Made by a program: the position numbers and the translations under genes | Notes under the pieces: generated by a model | Database searches by the model: none | Seen by the model: the letters and a program-made list of their open reading frames with translations, nothing else | What the model was told of the DNA's origin: nothing | Shown: positions 1 through 6,002 of the stretch, piece after piece | Position numbering within the stretch: position 1 is the first letter of the stretch | Layout of the letters: the number at the start of each line of letters is the position of its first letter | Source: Bilophila wadsworthia ATCC 49260 | GTDB lineage: Bacteria > Desulfobacterota > Desulfovibrionia > Desulfovibrionales > Desulfovibrionaceae | Length of the DNA: 7,313 nucleotides | Assembly: GCF_000701705.1 (NCBI RefSeq) | Contig: NZ_JNJP01000127.1 | Coordinates: forward strand, 1 to 7,313 | Direction of reading: 5' to 3'

Positions 1-44
1 CACTCCCAGACCGTATGACTTAAACTTTGTAATTGCTTCATAAA

Positions 45-87
45 AAGCCTCCTTGTTCTGCCTTGAGCGGTTCGGACAAGGAGGTTT
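45..87. terminator. Likely bidirectional intrinsic terminator
   Basis: Bases 45-56 pair with 76-87 in a 12-bp stem containing one G-U pair, around a 19-base loop. On the plus strand the stem ends in TTT, followed by GCTGTTTT. On the minus strand it ends in a run of five T. It probably ends the transcript of a plus-strand gene lying left of the window, and could also catch minus-strand read-through from the DHH gene. The large loop is the weak point. Confidence 0.6.
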
Positions 88-119
88 GCTGTTTTAGGGA
101 ATTGTCAAACTGCAGGAGC

Positions 120-138
120 CCCCCGGCTTAGCCGGGGG
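120..138. repeat. 8-bp GC-rich hairpin, IS200/IS605-end-like
   Basis: CCCCCGGC (120-127) pairs perfectly with GCCGGGGG (131-138) around the loop TTA. There is no T tract on either side, so it is not a standard terminator. Short, very GC-rich hairpins of this form are typical of the subterminal palindromes of IS200/IS605-family elements and of REP-like sequences. A TCAA tetranucleotide, the right-end cleavage motif known from IS608, lies 6 bases downstream at 145-148. No transposase is present in the window, so the link is only suggestive. A REP-type extragenic palindrome is the main alternative. Confidence 0.4.
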
Positions 139-226
139 ATCACGTCAAGGATTCGACCTTACCCAGTCCCTGCTCTCGGCTTTTCCTGTCGGCGCTTTTA
201 ACGGATTGTATCCAACCTCTTCATAT

Positions 227-262
227 GAAGGGCTGCTGAACAAGATTGTTCAGCAGCCCTTC
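227..262. repeat. Perfect 16-bp inverted repeat
   Basis: Bases 227-242 are the exact reverse complement of 247-262, leaving a 4-base loop (AGAT). The stem has no mismatch and begins GAAGGGCTGCTG. Neither side carries a run of T, so factor-independent termination is not obvious, although the stem would strongly stall or protect RNA. It could be a degenerate terminator or a member of a dispersed extragenic hairpin family. No gene overlaps it. Confidence 0.6.
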
Positions 263-361
263 TGCTTCCAAGAAAAAACGCCACGCCCTGTCCCCTGGCA
301 AAATGGGAACGCCGCAAACAGGGATTCAATACAATCGAAAAGTTTAGGAAGGAAAGAGGAG

Positions 362-397
362 GGGGGAGGGAACCCTTTTTAAAGGGTTCCCTCCCCC
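362..397 (-). terminator. Terminator of the DHH phosphoesterase gene
   Basis: A perfect 17-bp inverted repeat (362-378 with 381-397) starts 18 bases past the DHH stop codon. The core is GGGGGAGGGAACCC, with T and A bases at the tip. On the minus strand it is followed by a pyrimidine-rich stretch (CTCCTCTTTCCTTCC) rather than a pure T run. GC-rich hairpins of this kind with a pyrimidine tail are, from my general knowledge, common gene ends in Desulfovibrionaceae. The position right behind the gene supports the call. Confidence 0.75.
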
Positions 398-414
398 GGT
401 TCCATATCCATACC

Positions 415-1437
415 CTACTCTTCCTCTCCCCCCTCCACACTCTCAACGTCTTCAACTTTCTTCTTTTGGGGCTTTTCGGTGAGCTTGCGGAAGACGAACA
501 CATCGACGCTGCGGCCTTCGGTCGCCTCAAGGGGAAATTCGGCACGCGCGAGGGCGCGGTGCCCGCCCGCATTACCGAGCGCACCAAGACGTGAGGCGGC
601 GAATTCGCCAAGATCGACATGACCGTCGCCCCGGAAGATGACAACGACAGTATCGTTGTACACGCCGCAAACGCCGACCCACTTGATGCTGTGAACATGC
701 GTAAAGAAATCCGCAACCACCACGAGTATATCGGGGTTCTCCACCGTATCCAGATAACAGTAGGCCCCTGAGCCGCACTGATGCATGGACGAGAAGGCGC
801 GCGCAAAGTATTTGAGCCACTCGGGGAGGTATTCGCTGCGGGTGATGCGCGTGAGCAAGGCGGTGTCCCCGTGAGCGGCGAGATACTGGTAAGCGCGCAG
901 GTCGATTTCCGTGCCCGTGCGGGTAAACGTGGCGGTATCCGTACGGATACCGTATTGCAGGGCGGTGGCAAGCCGGATGCCGGGCCGGATGTGGTAAGCC
1001 CGCAGGTACTCCGTGAGCAATGTGCTCACCGCGCCGTACTGGGGCCGGATGTCCACATAGGCGGCATCCACGGGATGCTCGGGGACAGCCGGATGATGAT
1101 CGATAACAATGGAAAACGGGATACCCGCAAAGGCGGGGTTGTGATGCGGCTGCGAATCGACCATCGCAAAATGTGAATAGGAGGCTTTCAACTTGTCGGT
1201 CAGCGGAAGCATGGGGATGCGCAGATACCGGATCATCGCCAGATTGTCCGGCCGCGAAATTTCATTGATCCGGGCAATGGTGACTTTCCCGGTACGATGG
1301 GACATGATCCGCTTGAGGGCCATAGCCGACGCCATCGCGTCGGGATCGGCATTGATCACGATGAGCCAGTCGTCATTGCGGTTGAATAATTCCAGCAACT
1401 GCGTAAGACGCGAACTGAGTTTGCGAGTGGACGACAT
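415..1437 (-). CDS. DHH/DHHA1-family phosphoesterase
   Basis: This 340-residue protein belongs to the DHH superfamily of metal-dependent phosphoesterases (RecJ, NrnA and GdpP-like enzymes). Visible motifs are NADPDA (29-34, motif I), VDSQ (93-96, motif II), IDHHP (112-116, the DHH signature) and GIRTDT (163-168, motif IV). A C-terminal DHHA1-like part ends in GGH (291-293), the usual substrate-binding loop. The family cleaves short oligonucleotides, pAp, cyclic dinucleotides or single-stranded DNA; the length and single DHH-DHHA1 architecture favour an NrnA-like cytoplasmic enzyme, but the substrate cannot be read from sequence. The His usually found two residues before the motif I Asn is Val27 here. 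The last 20 residues are a charged Lys/Glu tail. I chose the ATG at 1437 because AAAGGAG (1443-1449) sits 5 bases upstream; the frame stays open for 39 more codons without support. It is divergent from maf. Confidence 0.88.
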   Translation of the reverse strand: MSSTRKLSSRLTQLLELFNRNDDWLIVINADPDAMASAMALKRIMSHRTGKVTIARINEISRPDNLAMIRYLRIPMLPLTDKLKASYSHFAMVDSQPHHNPAFAGIPFSIVIDHHPAVPEHPVDAAYVDIRPQYGAVSTLLTEYLRAYHIRPGIRLATALQYGIRTDTATFTRTGTEIDLRAYQYLAAHGDTALLTRITRSEYLPEWLKYFARAFSSMHQCGSGAYCYLDTVENPDILVVVADFFTHVHSIKWVGVCGVYNDTVVVIFRGDGHVDLGEFAASRLGALGNAGGHRALARAEFPLEATEGRSVDVFVFRKLTEKPQKKKVEDVESVEGGEEE

Positions 1438-1526
1438 GATGACTCCTTTCAGATTTCTCTGTGAAGTCAGGCTAGCGCCTTCCGCAAACTTTTTCCAGTA
1501 GCATAAAGACGAAAAGGACCAAAACC
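1438..1526. promoter_or_regulatory. Divergent spacer between DHH gene and maf
   Basis: These 89 bases separate two head-to-head genes and must hold both promoters or 5' leaders. Two ribosome binding sites are clear: AAAGGAG on the minus strand (1443-1449) for the DHH gene, and AAGGA on the plus strand (1514-1518) for maf, 8 bases from its GTG. I found no convincing paired -35 and -10 boxes. CATAAA near 1502-1507 is a possible maf -10, but its -35 partner is poor. Confidence 0.45.
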
Positions 1527-2207
1527 GTGCAAGAAACCATGCCTTCCGGCGCATTCCGCGCGCTTCGCCCCATCATCCTCGCCTCATCCTCTCCCCGCAG
1601 GCGCGAACTGCTCGGCAGCCTCGGCATCGACTTCACCATCAAGGTTGTGGACGGCTCCGAACCCGCCCCCACGCTGGAAGACGATCCCGCCGCCTATGCC
1701 ATGCGGGCGGCGCAAGCCAAGGCCGAAGCCGTAGCCCGCGCCGCCGGGCCCGAAACGCCCGACGCGGTGGTCCTCGGGTCCGATACCATCGTCGTACTGC
1801 ACGAGGAACACGGCCCGATCATCCTCGGCAAGCCCGCCAGCCGCGACGAAGCCCTCGCCATGCTGCTGCACCTCTCGGGCCGGACGCATACCGTATACAC
1901 GGGGTGTTGCATCATCTGGCTGTCGGCTCATGGGGAAAGCCGGACGGAACTGTTTTACGACGCCGCCGACGTGACCTTCGCGGAGTGGCCCGAAGACGTG
2001 CTCCGCGCCTACGCGGCCACCGGCGAATGCGACGACAAGGCCGGCTCCTACGCCATACAGGGCCTCGGCTCCTTCCTTGTCTCGGGAATCAAAGGCCAAT
2101 GGGCGACAATCGTGGGCCTCCCCGTACTTGCCGTGGCGCAAAGGCTTATGGAAGGGGGAAGTATCGCTCCTCGTCACTGTTTGGGAACAAATCCTTTATC
2201 GAAATAG
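1527..2207 (+). CDS. maf: Maf-family nucleoside triphosphate pyrophosphatase
   Basis: This 226-residue protein is a Maf/HAM1-like house-cleaning enzyme that hydrolyses dTTP, UTP or modified nucleotides to the monophosphate plus pyrophosphate. The N-terminal loop ILASSSPRRRELL (17-29) is the classical Maf nucleotide-binding signature. GSDTIVV (84-90) carries the catalytic Asp86. GKPASRDEA (101-109) and the segment DDKAGSYAIQG (169-179) are also conserved. The DKAG-Y-IQ form matches the YhdE (dTTP/UTP) branch better than the YceF branch. The start is GTG at 1527, with AAGGA 8 bases upstream; the next ATG (1539) lies too far from that site. The protein is longer than typical Maf (about 190-200 residues), with about 14 extra residues at the N terminus and about 15 at the C terminus. 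Those last residues are encoded in the segment overlapping the convergent prepilin gene. Confidence 0.93.
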   Translation: MQETMPSGAFRALRPIILASSSPRRRELLGSLGIDFTIKVVDGSEPAPTLEDDPAAYAMRAAQAKAEAVARAAGPETPDAVVLGSDTIVVLHEEHGPIILGKPASRDEALAMLLHLSGRTHTVYTGCCIIWLSAHGESRTELFYDAADVTFAEWPEDVLRAYAATGECDDKAGSYAIQGLGSFLVSGIKGQWATIVGLPVLAVAQRLMEGGSIAPRHCLGTNPLSK

Positions 2208-3052
2208 AGGACACCCGCACCCAATTTTGAGTCGAATGCAGGACCAAAGCTGGACGTATCCATCCCCATGCTTGAGACTATATTTTGGGCTTGGCGGATC
2301 TGTGCATCACTCAAGTTGGCACGGTAATTGTCCTTAATCAGGTTGATGGACTTTCCGTCATTGGAATGAGCAACCATCTGCTGAATCCAACTCTCGCCGT
2401 TACTGTTCTTATGAACCTGAAAAGTCAATGTATCTCCGCTCGCATTAGTGTATTGCAAATCGACATATGCACCGTTGCCACCTTGATTTACAATATTCTT
2501 TACTGTGTAGGAGACTCCATTGCCGAGAGAAATAACTTCACCCAAGATGTCATCACGAAAATCATGGCTGTCGGTAGCCAGTACTCTATCAAGATAGCCG
2601 AGCACCGCCTGAGAAAAATTTCCACTGAGCCCTTTTTCATCAGTGCACGACGGCAAATACAGTTTGCCCCCCGTCTCTACCGCCGTGTCGCTGTCGCCAC
2701 GCTTGGCGTAGATAGCCACCCCGGAGGTGGTAAGGGTCCCGCCGCTGGCGCTTTTGTCAATACCGAGAGAAAAATCGCCGAACTTACTTTTGCCGTCGTC
2801 ACTCAGCTTACTGATCTCGCTGACTTCCTCCACAGCCTTATCACACGGCTTTCCCTGCAAGATCTGTTGCCCGAAAGAAAGCTGGATGCGGGACTGCGCT
2901 TCGGCCACGGCGGAAAGGGCGGCCTTTTTCTCGGCGTCATCCTGCATATCAAAATACTTGGGGACGGCGACAGCCGCGAGGATGCCGAGGATGACCAGCA
3001 CGGATATGATTTCGATCAGGGTAAAACCCAGACGATAAGGAGAAAACTTCAT
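2174..3052 (-). CDS. Type IV prepilin / type II secretion pseudopilin-like protein
   Basis: This 292-residue protein opens with a clear class III signal: a 9-residue leader MKFSPYRLG, then the hydrophobic helix FTLIEIISVLVILGILAAVA. Prepilin peptidase should cut between Gly9 and Phe10, and Glu14 is the conserved +5 Glu. The helix would anchor it in the inner membrane before assembly into a pilus or pseudopilus. The rest (about 35-292) is a large polar periplasmic domain I do not recognise, with two cysteines (70 and 136) that could form a disulfide. It is roughly twice the length of GspG or a typical major pilin, so a minor pilin or adhesive tip protein is possible. The start at 3052 gives the standard leader length and has GGGGA 4 bases upstream; a TTG 10 codons earlier is open but would lengthen the leader. 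It lies downstream of dus on the same strand (82-base gap). GC content is low: 75 of 180 bases at 2401-2580 by hand count. Confidence 0.85.
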   Translation of the reverse strand: MKFSPYRLGFTLIEIISVLVILGILAAVAVPKYFDMQDDAEKKAALSAVAEAQSRIQLSFGQQILQGKPCDKAVEEVSEISKLSDDGKSKFGDFSLGIDKSASGGTLTTSGVAIYAKRGDSDTAVETGGKLYLPSCTDEKGLSGNFSQAVLGYLDRVLATDSHDFRDDILGEVISLGNGVSYTVKNIVNQGGNGAYVDLQYTNASGDTLTFQVHKNSNGESWIQQMVAHSNDGKSINLIKDNYRANLSDAQIRQAQNIVSSMGMDTSSFGPAFDSKLGAGVLYFDKGFVPKQ

Positions 3053-3134
3053 AGATTCCCCGGCATGGCGGTAGGGTGACAATTGGGGCGGGACTGCTTA
3101 TCTGTAAATAACTGACTGAGGAAAATATACAAGA

Positions 3135-4142
3135 TCACTCGGAAGAACTTTTTCCAGCCTCGAATGAGCGCAGCGCTTTTTCAAAATCGTCCCAGCTCCG
3201 GCAGGCAATGATATCCGCCCTGAGCTGTTTCGAACCTTCGATGTGCCGGACGTAACGTGGCACGATGGTCCGCATCTTGAGCAACGCCACCTTTTCCGTG
3301 CTGAGTTCCCGGGCGAGCCGCGCATGTTCCCGGATGCGGGCGAGCAGCGTCGCCACATCGGCAACCTCGGGTTCACGCCCGGCGAGCAGATCAAGATGCG
3401 CCTTGAAAATCGCCGGATCCCGCAAGGCCCCGCGCGCGTACATGACGGTATCCACGCCCGTTTCGGCGAGGCAGCGTACACCGTCCTCCGCCGTGAACAA
3501 GTCCCCGCTGGCGATGACGGGTAAGGAAACAAGCGCTTTCAACTCGCTGAGATATTCCCAGCGCGCCGTCCCGGTGAAGCCCTGCTTCGCCGTGCGGGGG
3601 TGCAGCGTCAGCCAGCCCGCGCCGAGCGCCTCCAGCGCCGGGGCCAGCACTCGCCACGTTTCGGCGGCGGGGGAACGTCCCGGCTCATCCCAGCCGAGGC
3701 GCAGCTTGAAGCCTACGCGTCCGCGCCCGGCAGCCCGGATCAGGGCTTCGGCAACGGCCAGGGCGTTGTCGATGTCTTTGCACATCGCCGCGCCGGACCC
3801 CGTGCGCGCCACCTTGGGGACGGAGCAGCCCATATTGCAGTCGAACCAGACGAACCCCTTGTCCCTGAGCTGCCCGGCCGCCGCCTCCATGAAAGGTGCC
3901 TCGCTGCCGAACAGCTGGACGACGACAGGCCCGTCCTCCGGGCAGGTGGCGAACAGTTCCGCCGTGCCGGGGCTCTTGTAGATGAGCCCCTTGGCGCTGA
4001 TCATCTCAGTGCAGCAGACCGCCGCGCCGAACCGGCGGCACAACAGGCGAAAAGGCAAGTCCGACCATCCGGCCAGCGGGGCGAGCCACGGCTTGTCGGG
4101 AGCGAAAGGCAAAAAAACGTCGTTCGGCAAGGTGGCCACCAT
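3135..4142 (-). CDS. dus: tRNA-dihydrouridine synthase (Dus family)
   Basis: This 335-residue FMN enzyme reduces uridine to dihydrouridine in tRNA loops using NADPH. The TIM-barrel signatures run in order: APLAGWSDLPFR (21-32, FMN-binding first strand), TEMISA (45-50), VVVQLFGS (73-80), CNMGCSVPKV (102-111) with the catalytic Cys106, FKLRLGW (145-151), LHPRTAKQGF (180-189), VIASGD (209-214) and YARGALRDP (235-243, phosphate binding). The C-terminal helical domain (about 255-330) fits tRNA binding. The NMGC..PKV motif looks DusB-like, but subtype and target position are not certain. Ser107 replaces the near-universal Pro after the catalytic Cys, and ASGD and YARG replace the usual NGD and GRG. 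The ATG at 4142 is the only possible start before an in-frame stop at 4212-4214, and its Shine-Dalgarno is weak. It is divergent from def. Confidence 0.93.
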   Translation of the reverse strand: MVATLPNDVFLPFAPDKPWLAPLAGWSDLPFRLLCRRFGAAVCCTEMISAKGLIYKSPGTAELFATCPEDGPVVVQLFGSEAPFMEAAAGQLRDKGFVWFDCNMGCSVPKVARTGSGAAMCKDIDNALAVAEALIRAAGRGRVGFKLRLGWDEPGRSPAAETWRVLAPALEALGAGWLTLHPRTAKQGFTGTARWEYLSELKALVSLPVIASGDLFTAEDGVRCLAETGVDTVMYARGALRDPAIFKAHLDLLAGREPEVADVATLLARIREHARLARELSTEKVALLKMRTIVPRYVRHIEGSKQLRADIIACRSWDDFEKALRSFEAGKSSSE

Positions 4143-4311
4143 CGGTCGCCCGTCCGCCGTGGGAGGTTCTCCGTCCCGGCGGCCCGGCGAGGCTTGCGTA
4201 CAATCTGTACATTATTGTTCGGACAGGGTATTGATAGTGCCTCAACATGAAGGCCTAGCCGCTTCTTAACCCGTTTTAACCACGAATGCCAACCCGTATA
4301 CGAGAGCATAC
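4143..4311. promoter_or_regulatory. Divergent spacer between dus and def
   Basis: These 169 bases must carry promoters for dus (leftward) and def-fmt (rightward). Base composition shifts from GC-rich near dus to AT-richer from about 4194. I see a small dyad, GTAC at 4198-4201 and 4207-4210, and a direct repeat TTAACC at 4266-4271 and 4276-4281, exactly 10 bases apart. AATAAT on the minus strand (4211-4216) resembles a -10 box for dus but lacks a good -35. No promoter can be assigned firmly. A weak GAGAG (4302-4306) lies 5 bases before the def start. Confidence 0.4.
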
Positions 4312-4830
4312 ATGTCTTTGAAAATAGTCACTTATCCTAATCCGCTTCTTGGCAAGCCCAGCCTCCCCATCACTGAAGTCACCGACGAGATCCGTAAACT
4401 CGCCGAAGAAATGACCGAAGCGATGTACAAATCGGACGGCATCGGCATTGCCGCGCCGCAGGTGGGCCAGCTCATCCGTCTCGTCATCATCGACGTCACC
4501 GGCCCCGAAAAGCGCGAAGGGAAAATGGTGCTGGTCAATCCCGTATGGACGCCCCTTCCGGACGCCGGGTATGTGGAAAGCGAGGAAGGCTGCCTCTCCG
4601 TGCCCGACTACCGTTCCAAGGTCCGCCGTACCGCCCGGGTCCACGTCGAAGCCACCGATCTGGACGGCAACCCCGTCAGCTTCGACGCGGACGATATCCT
4701 TGCCATCTGCGTCCAGCATGAAATCGATCACCTGGACGGCAAGCTGTTCATCGACCGTATCAGCCGCCTCAAGCGGATCATGTTCGAAAACAAGCTCAAG
4801 AAAGGCACCCGTCAGAGTCAGGTGAAATAG
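4312..4830 (+). CDS. def: Peptide deformylase
   Basis: This 172-residue metalloenzyme removes the N-formyl group from nascent proteins at the ribosome exit. All three diagnostic motifs are intact: GIGIAAPQ (43-50, motif 1), EGCLS (92-96, motif 2) and QHEIDHLDG (135-143, motif 3). Cys94, His136 and His140 are the expected metal (Fe2+) ligands and Glu137 the catalytic acid/base. Length and spacing match bacterial type I deformylases of the E. coli kind, with a short Lys-rich C-terminal tail. The start is the ATG at 4312, giving the typical N terminus (MSLKIVTYPNP). It is the first gene of a def-fmt pair; the fmt start codon follows its stop directly, and the fmt Shine-Dalgarno lies inside its last codons, so the two should be translationally coupled. 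Confidence 0.97.
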   Translation: MSLKIVTYPNPLLGKPSLPITEVTDEIRKLAEEMTEAMYKSDGIGIAAPQVGQLIRLVIIDVTGPEKREGKMVLVNPVWTPLPDAGYVESEEGCLSVPDYRSKVRRTARVHVEATDLDGNPVSFDADDILAICVQHEIDHLDGKLFIDRISRLKRIMFENKLKKGTRQSQVK

Positions 4831-5835
4831 ATGGCCGCTCCGGAACAGAAAATGCGCGTCGTATTCATGGGGACGCCGGATTTCGCCGCCACGGTGCTCC
4901 GACATGTGGCGGCATGGCCCGGCTGCGAGGTCGTCGCCGCCTATTGCCAGCCCGACCGCCCCGCCGGGCGCGGGCACAAACTCCAGCCGCCCGCCGTCAA
5001 GGTGCTGGCGCAGGAGCTCGGCATTCCGGTCTTCCAGCCGCTCAACTTCAAGGACGAAGCCGACCGCGCCGCGCTCGCCGGGCTCCGCCCCGACGCGCTG
5101 GTCGTCGCCGCCTACGGCCTCATTCTGCCCCAATCCGTGCTGGACATCCCGACCATCGGGCCTTTCAACGTCCACGGCTCGCTCTTGCCCCAGTACCGGG
5201 GCGCGGCCCCCATCCAGCGGGCGATCATGGACGGCAACCACCTCACGGGGATCACCATCATGCGGATGGAGCGCGGGCTTGATACCGGGCCCATGCTGTT
5301 GCAGCGCGCGCTCGGCATCGGCATCGACGACACCGCCGCCACCATGCACGACGAACTGGCCGATCTCGGCGGGCGTCTCATGGTGGAAGTGCTCCGGCAG
5401 TACGCCGACGGCGATCCCTCCACGCCCATCCCGCAGGAAGAGGCGCTGGCGACCTACGCCGCCAAGCTGACCAAGGCCGACGGGCACATTGACTGGGATG
5501 AGGACGCCGCCGTCATCCATGCCCGTATCCGGGGCGTGACCCCGTGGCCCGGCGCACAGACGGTATTCCTGCTGCCGGGGCGCGATCCCCTGCCCGCGCT
5601 GCTTCAGCCGGGCCGGGTAGGTGAGACATTCACTGGTGGGCACCCCGCTCCGGGAACCCTCGTGGCCTTGCGGGGCGGCAAGCTGCTCATCGCCTGCCGC
5701 GACGCCCTGTATGAGGTTTCCACGCTCAAGCCCGCCGGAGGCAAGCCCATGTCCGCGGAGGCCTTCTGGAACGGTTATTGCCGCGCCGCCAACAAGGACG
5801 GCTGCGGCCGCGCCGTTTCTCCCTCTTTAGGATAG
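4831..5835 (+). CDS. fmt: Methionyl-tRNA formyltransferase
   Basis: This 334-residue enzyme transfers a formyl group from 10-formyltetrahydrofolate to Met-tRNA(fMet), making the initiator used by bacterial ribosomes. The N-terminal Rossmann domain shows VFMGTPDFA (11-19) and QPDRPAGRG (40-48). The catalytic core FNVHGSLLPQYRGAAPI (112-128) holds Asn113 and His115, and GLDTGPM (149-155) holds catalytic Asp151. The C-terminal OB-like tRNA-binding domain begins near 207 (TYAAKLTKADGHIDW) and includes GVTPWPGA (235-242). The length is normal to slightly long. The ATG at 4831 follows the def stop with no gap; AGGTGA at 4820-4825 is 5 bases upstream. A later Met8 also precedes the conserved fold, but the first ATG has the better site. 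The gene is strongly GC-rich (46 of 60 bases at 4921-4980 by hand count). Confidence 0.97.
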   Translation: MAAPEQKMRVVFMGTPDFAATVLRHVAAWPGCEVVAAYCQPDRPAGRGHKLQPPAVKVLAQELGIPVFQPLNFKDEADRAALAGLRPDALVVAAYGLILPQSVLDIPTIGPFNVHGSLLPQYRGAAPIQRAIMDGNHLTGITIMRMERGLDTGPMLLQRALGIGIDDTAATMHDELADLGGRLMVEVLRQYADGDPSTPIPQEEALATYAAKLTKADGHIDWDEDAAVIHARIRGVTPWPGAQTVFLLPGRDPLPALLQPGRVGETFTGGHPAPGTLVALRGGKLLIACRDALYEVSTLKPAGGKPMSAEAFWNGYCRAANKDGCGRAVSPSLG

Positions 5836-5840
5836 AAGAC

Positions 5841-5941
5841 CGTGGGAGGGCGCTTTGTCCCAAAAGTGTCCGCCCACGCCCCCCCACCCGCAAAAACGTT
5901 GACTGGTGGGGAGGCCGCGCACGAGGAGCCCCGTTGCGCGG
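5841..5941 (+). other. Three tandem stem-loops after fmt (candidate structured RNA)
   Basis: The spacer 5836-6002 holds three consecutive inverted repeats. The first, 5841-5856 with 5863-5878, has 15 pairs (two G-U) and one A-G mismatch around a 6-base loop, beginning 5 bases after the fmt stop. The second pairs CCCCACC (5882-5888) with GGTGGGG (5905-5911). The third pairs CCGCGCA (5915-5921) with TGCGCGG (5935-5941). An A-rich stretch follows (5942-5951), not a T run, so these are not ordinary intrinsic terminators. C-rich bases at 5871-5889 could suit Rho. A regulatory leader for the DUF116 gene, an mRNA-stabilising element or a dispersed repeat are all possible. Confidence 0.4.
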
Positions 5942-6002
5942 AAAGAAAAAATATCTTCCTTGATGTTCCTCAATCCTTTCACCTCATTCGGGCGAACCCA
6001 AG

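Larger units (their letters stand above)
1..414. other. Gene-free left flank rich in hairpins
   Basis: No credible coding region lies here. The only long frame, on the minus strand, is a shadow running into the DHH gene. The first bases may hold the 3' end of an unseen plus-strand gene: the three forward frames stop at 16-18, 21-23 and 41-43, and I cannot tell which is used. Four stem-loops follow (45-87, 120-138, 227-262, 362-397), each listed separately. The segment 139-226 between the second and third shows no gene, tRNA or recognisable motif. Hairpin density is high for about 400 bases and suggests stacked transcript ends, perhaps with debris of a small mobile element. Confidence 0.6.

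Noticed and set aside
198..971. 257-codon minus-strand frame overlapping the DHH gene and the left flank
   Set aside because: It is a frame-shifted shadow of the DHH gene, Ser/Arg/Pro-rich, and runs through the terminator and inverted repeat.
2285..3079. 264-codon plus-strand frame opposite the prepilin gene
   Set aside because: The minus strand has a full prepilin signal with correct leader, +5 Glu and membrane helix. The plus frame has no family resemblance and would lie inside that gene.
3265..3981. 238-codon plus-strand frame opposite dus
   Set aside because: It is antisense to an intact Dus with a catalytic Cys and all barrel motifs. The translation is Ser/Arg/Ala low complexity.
4276..5643. 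455-codon open frame on the minus strand across def and fmt
   Set aside because: It is antisense to two unmistakable genes with complete motifs. Its composition (rich in Gly, His, Asp, Val) is what GC-rich codon bias produces on the opposite strand, and it shows no domain.
5899..5904. TTGACT as a -35 box for the DUF116 gene
   Set aside because: No acceptable -10 hexamer lies 16-18 bases downstream, and it falls in the loop of a stem-loop.
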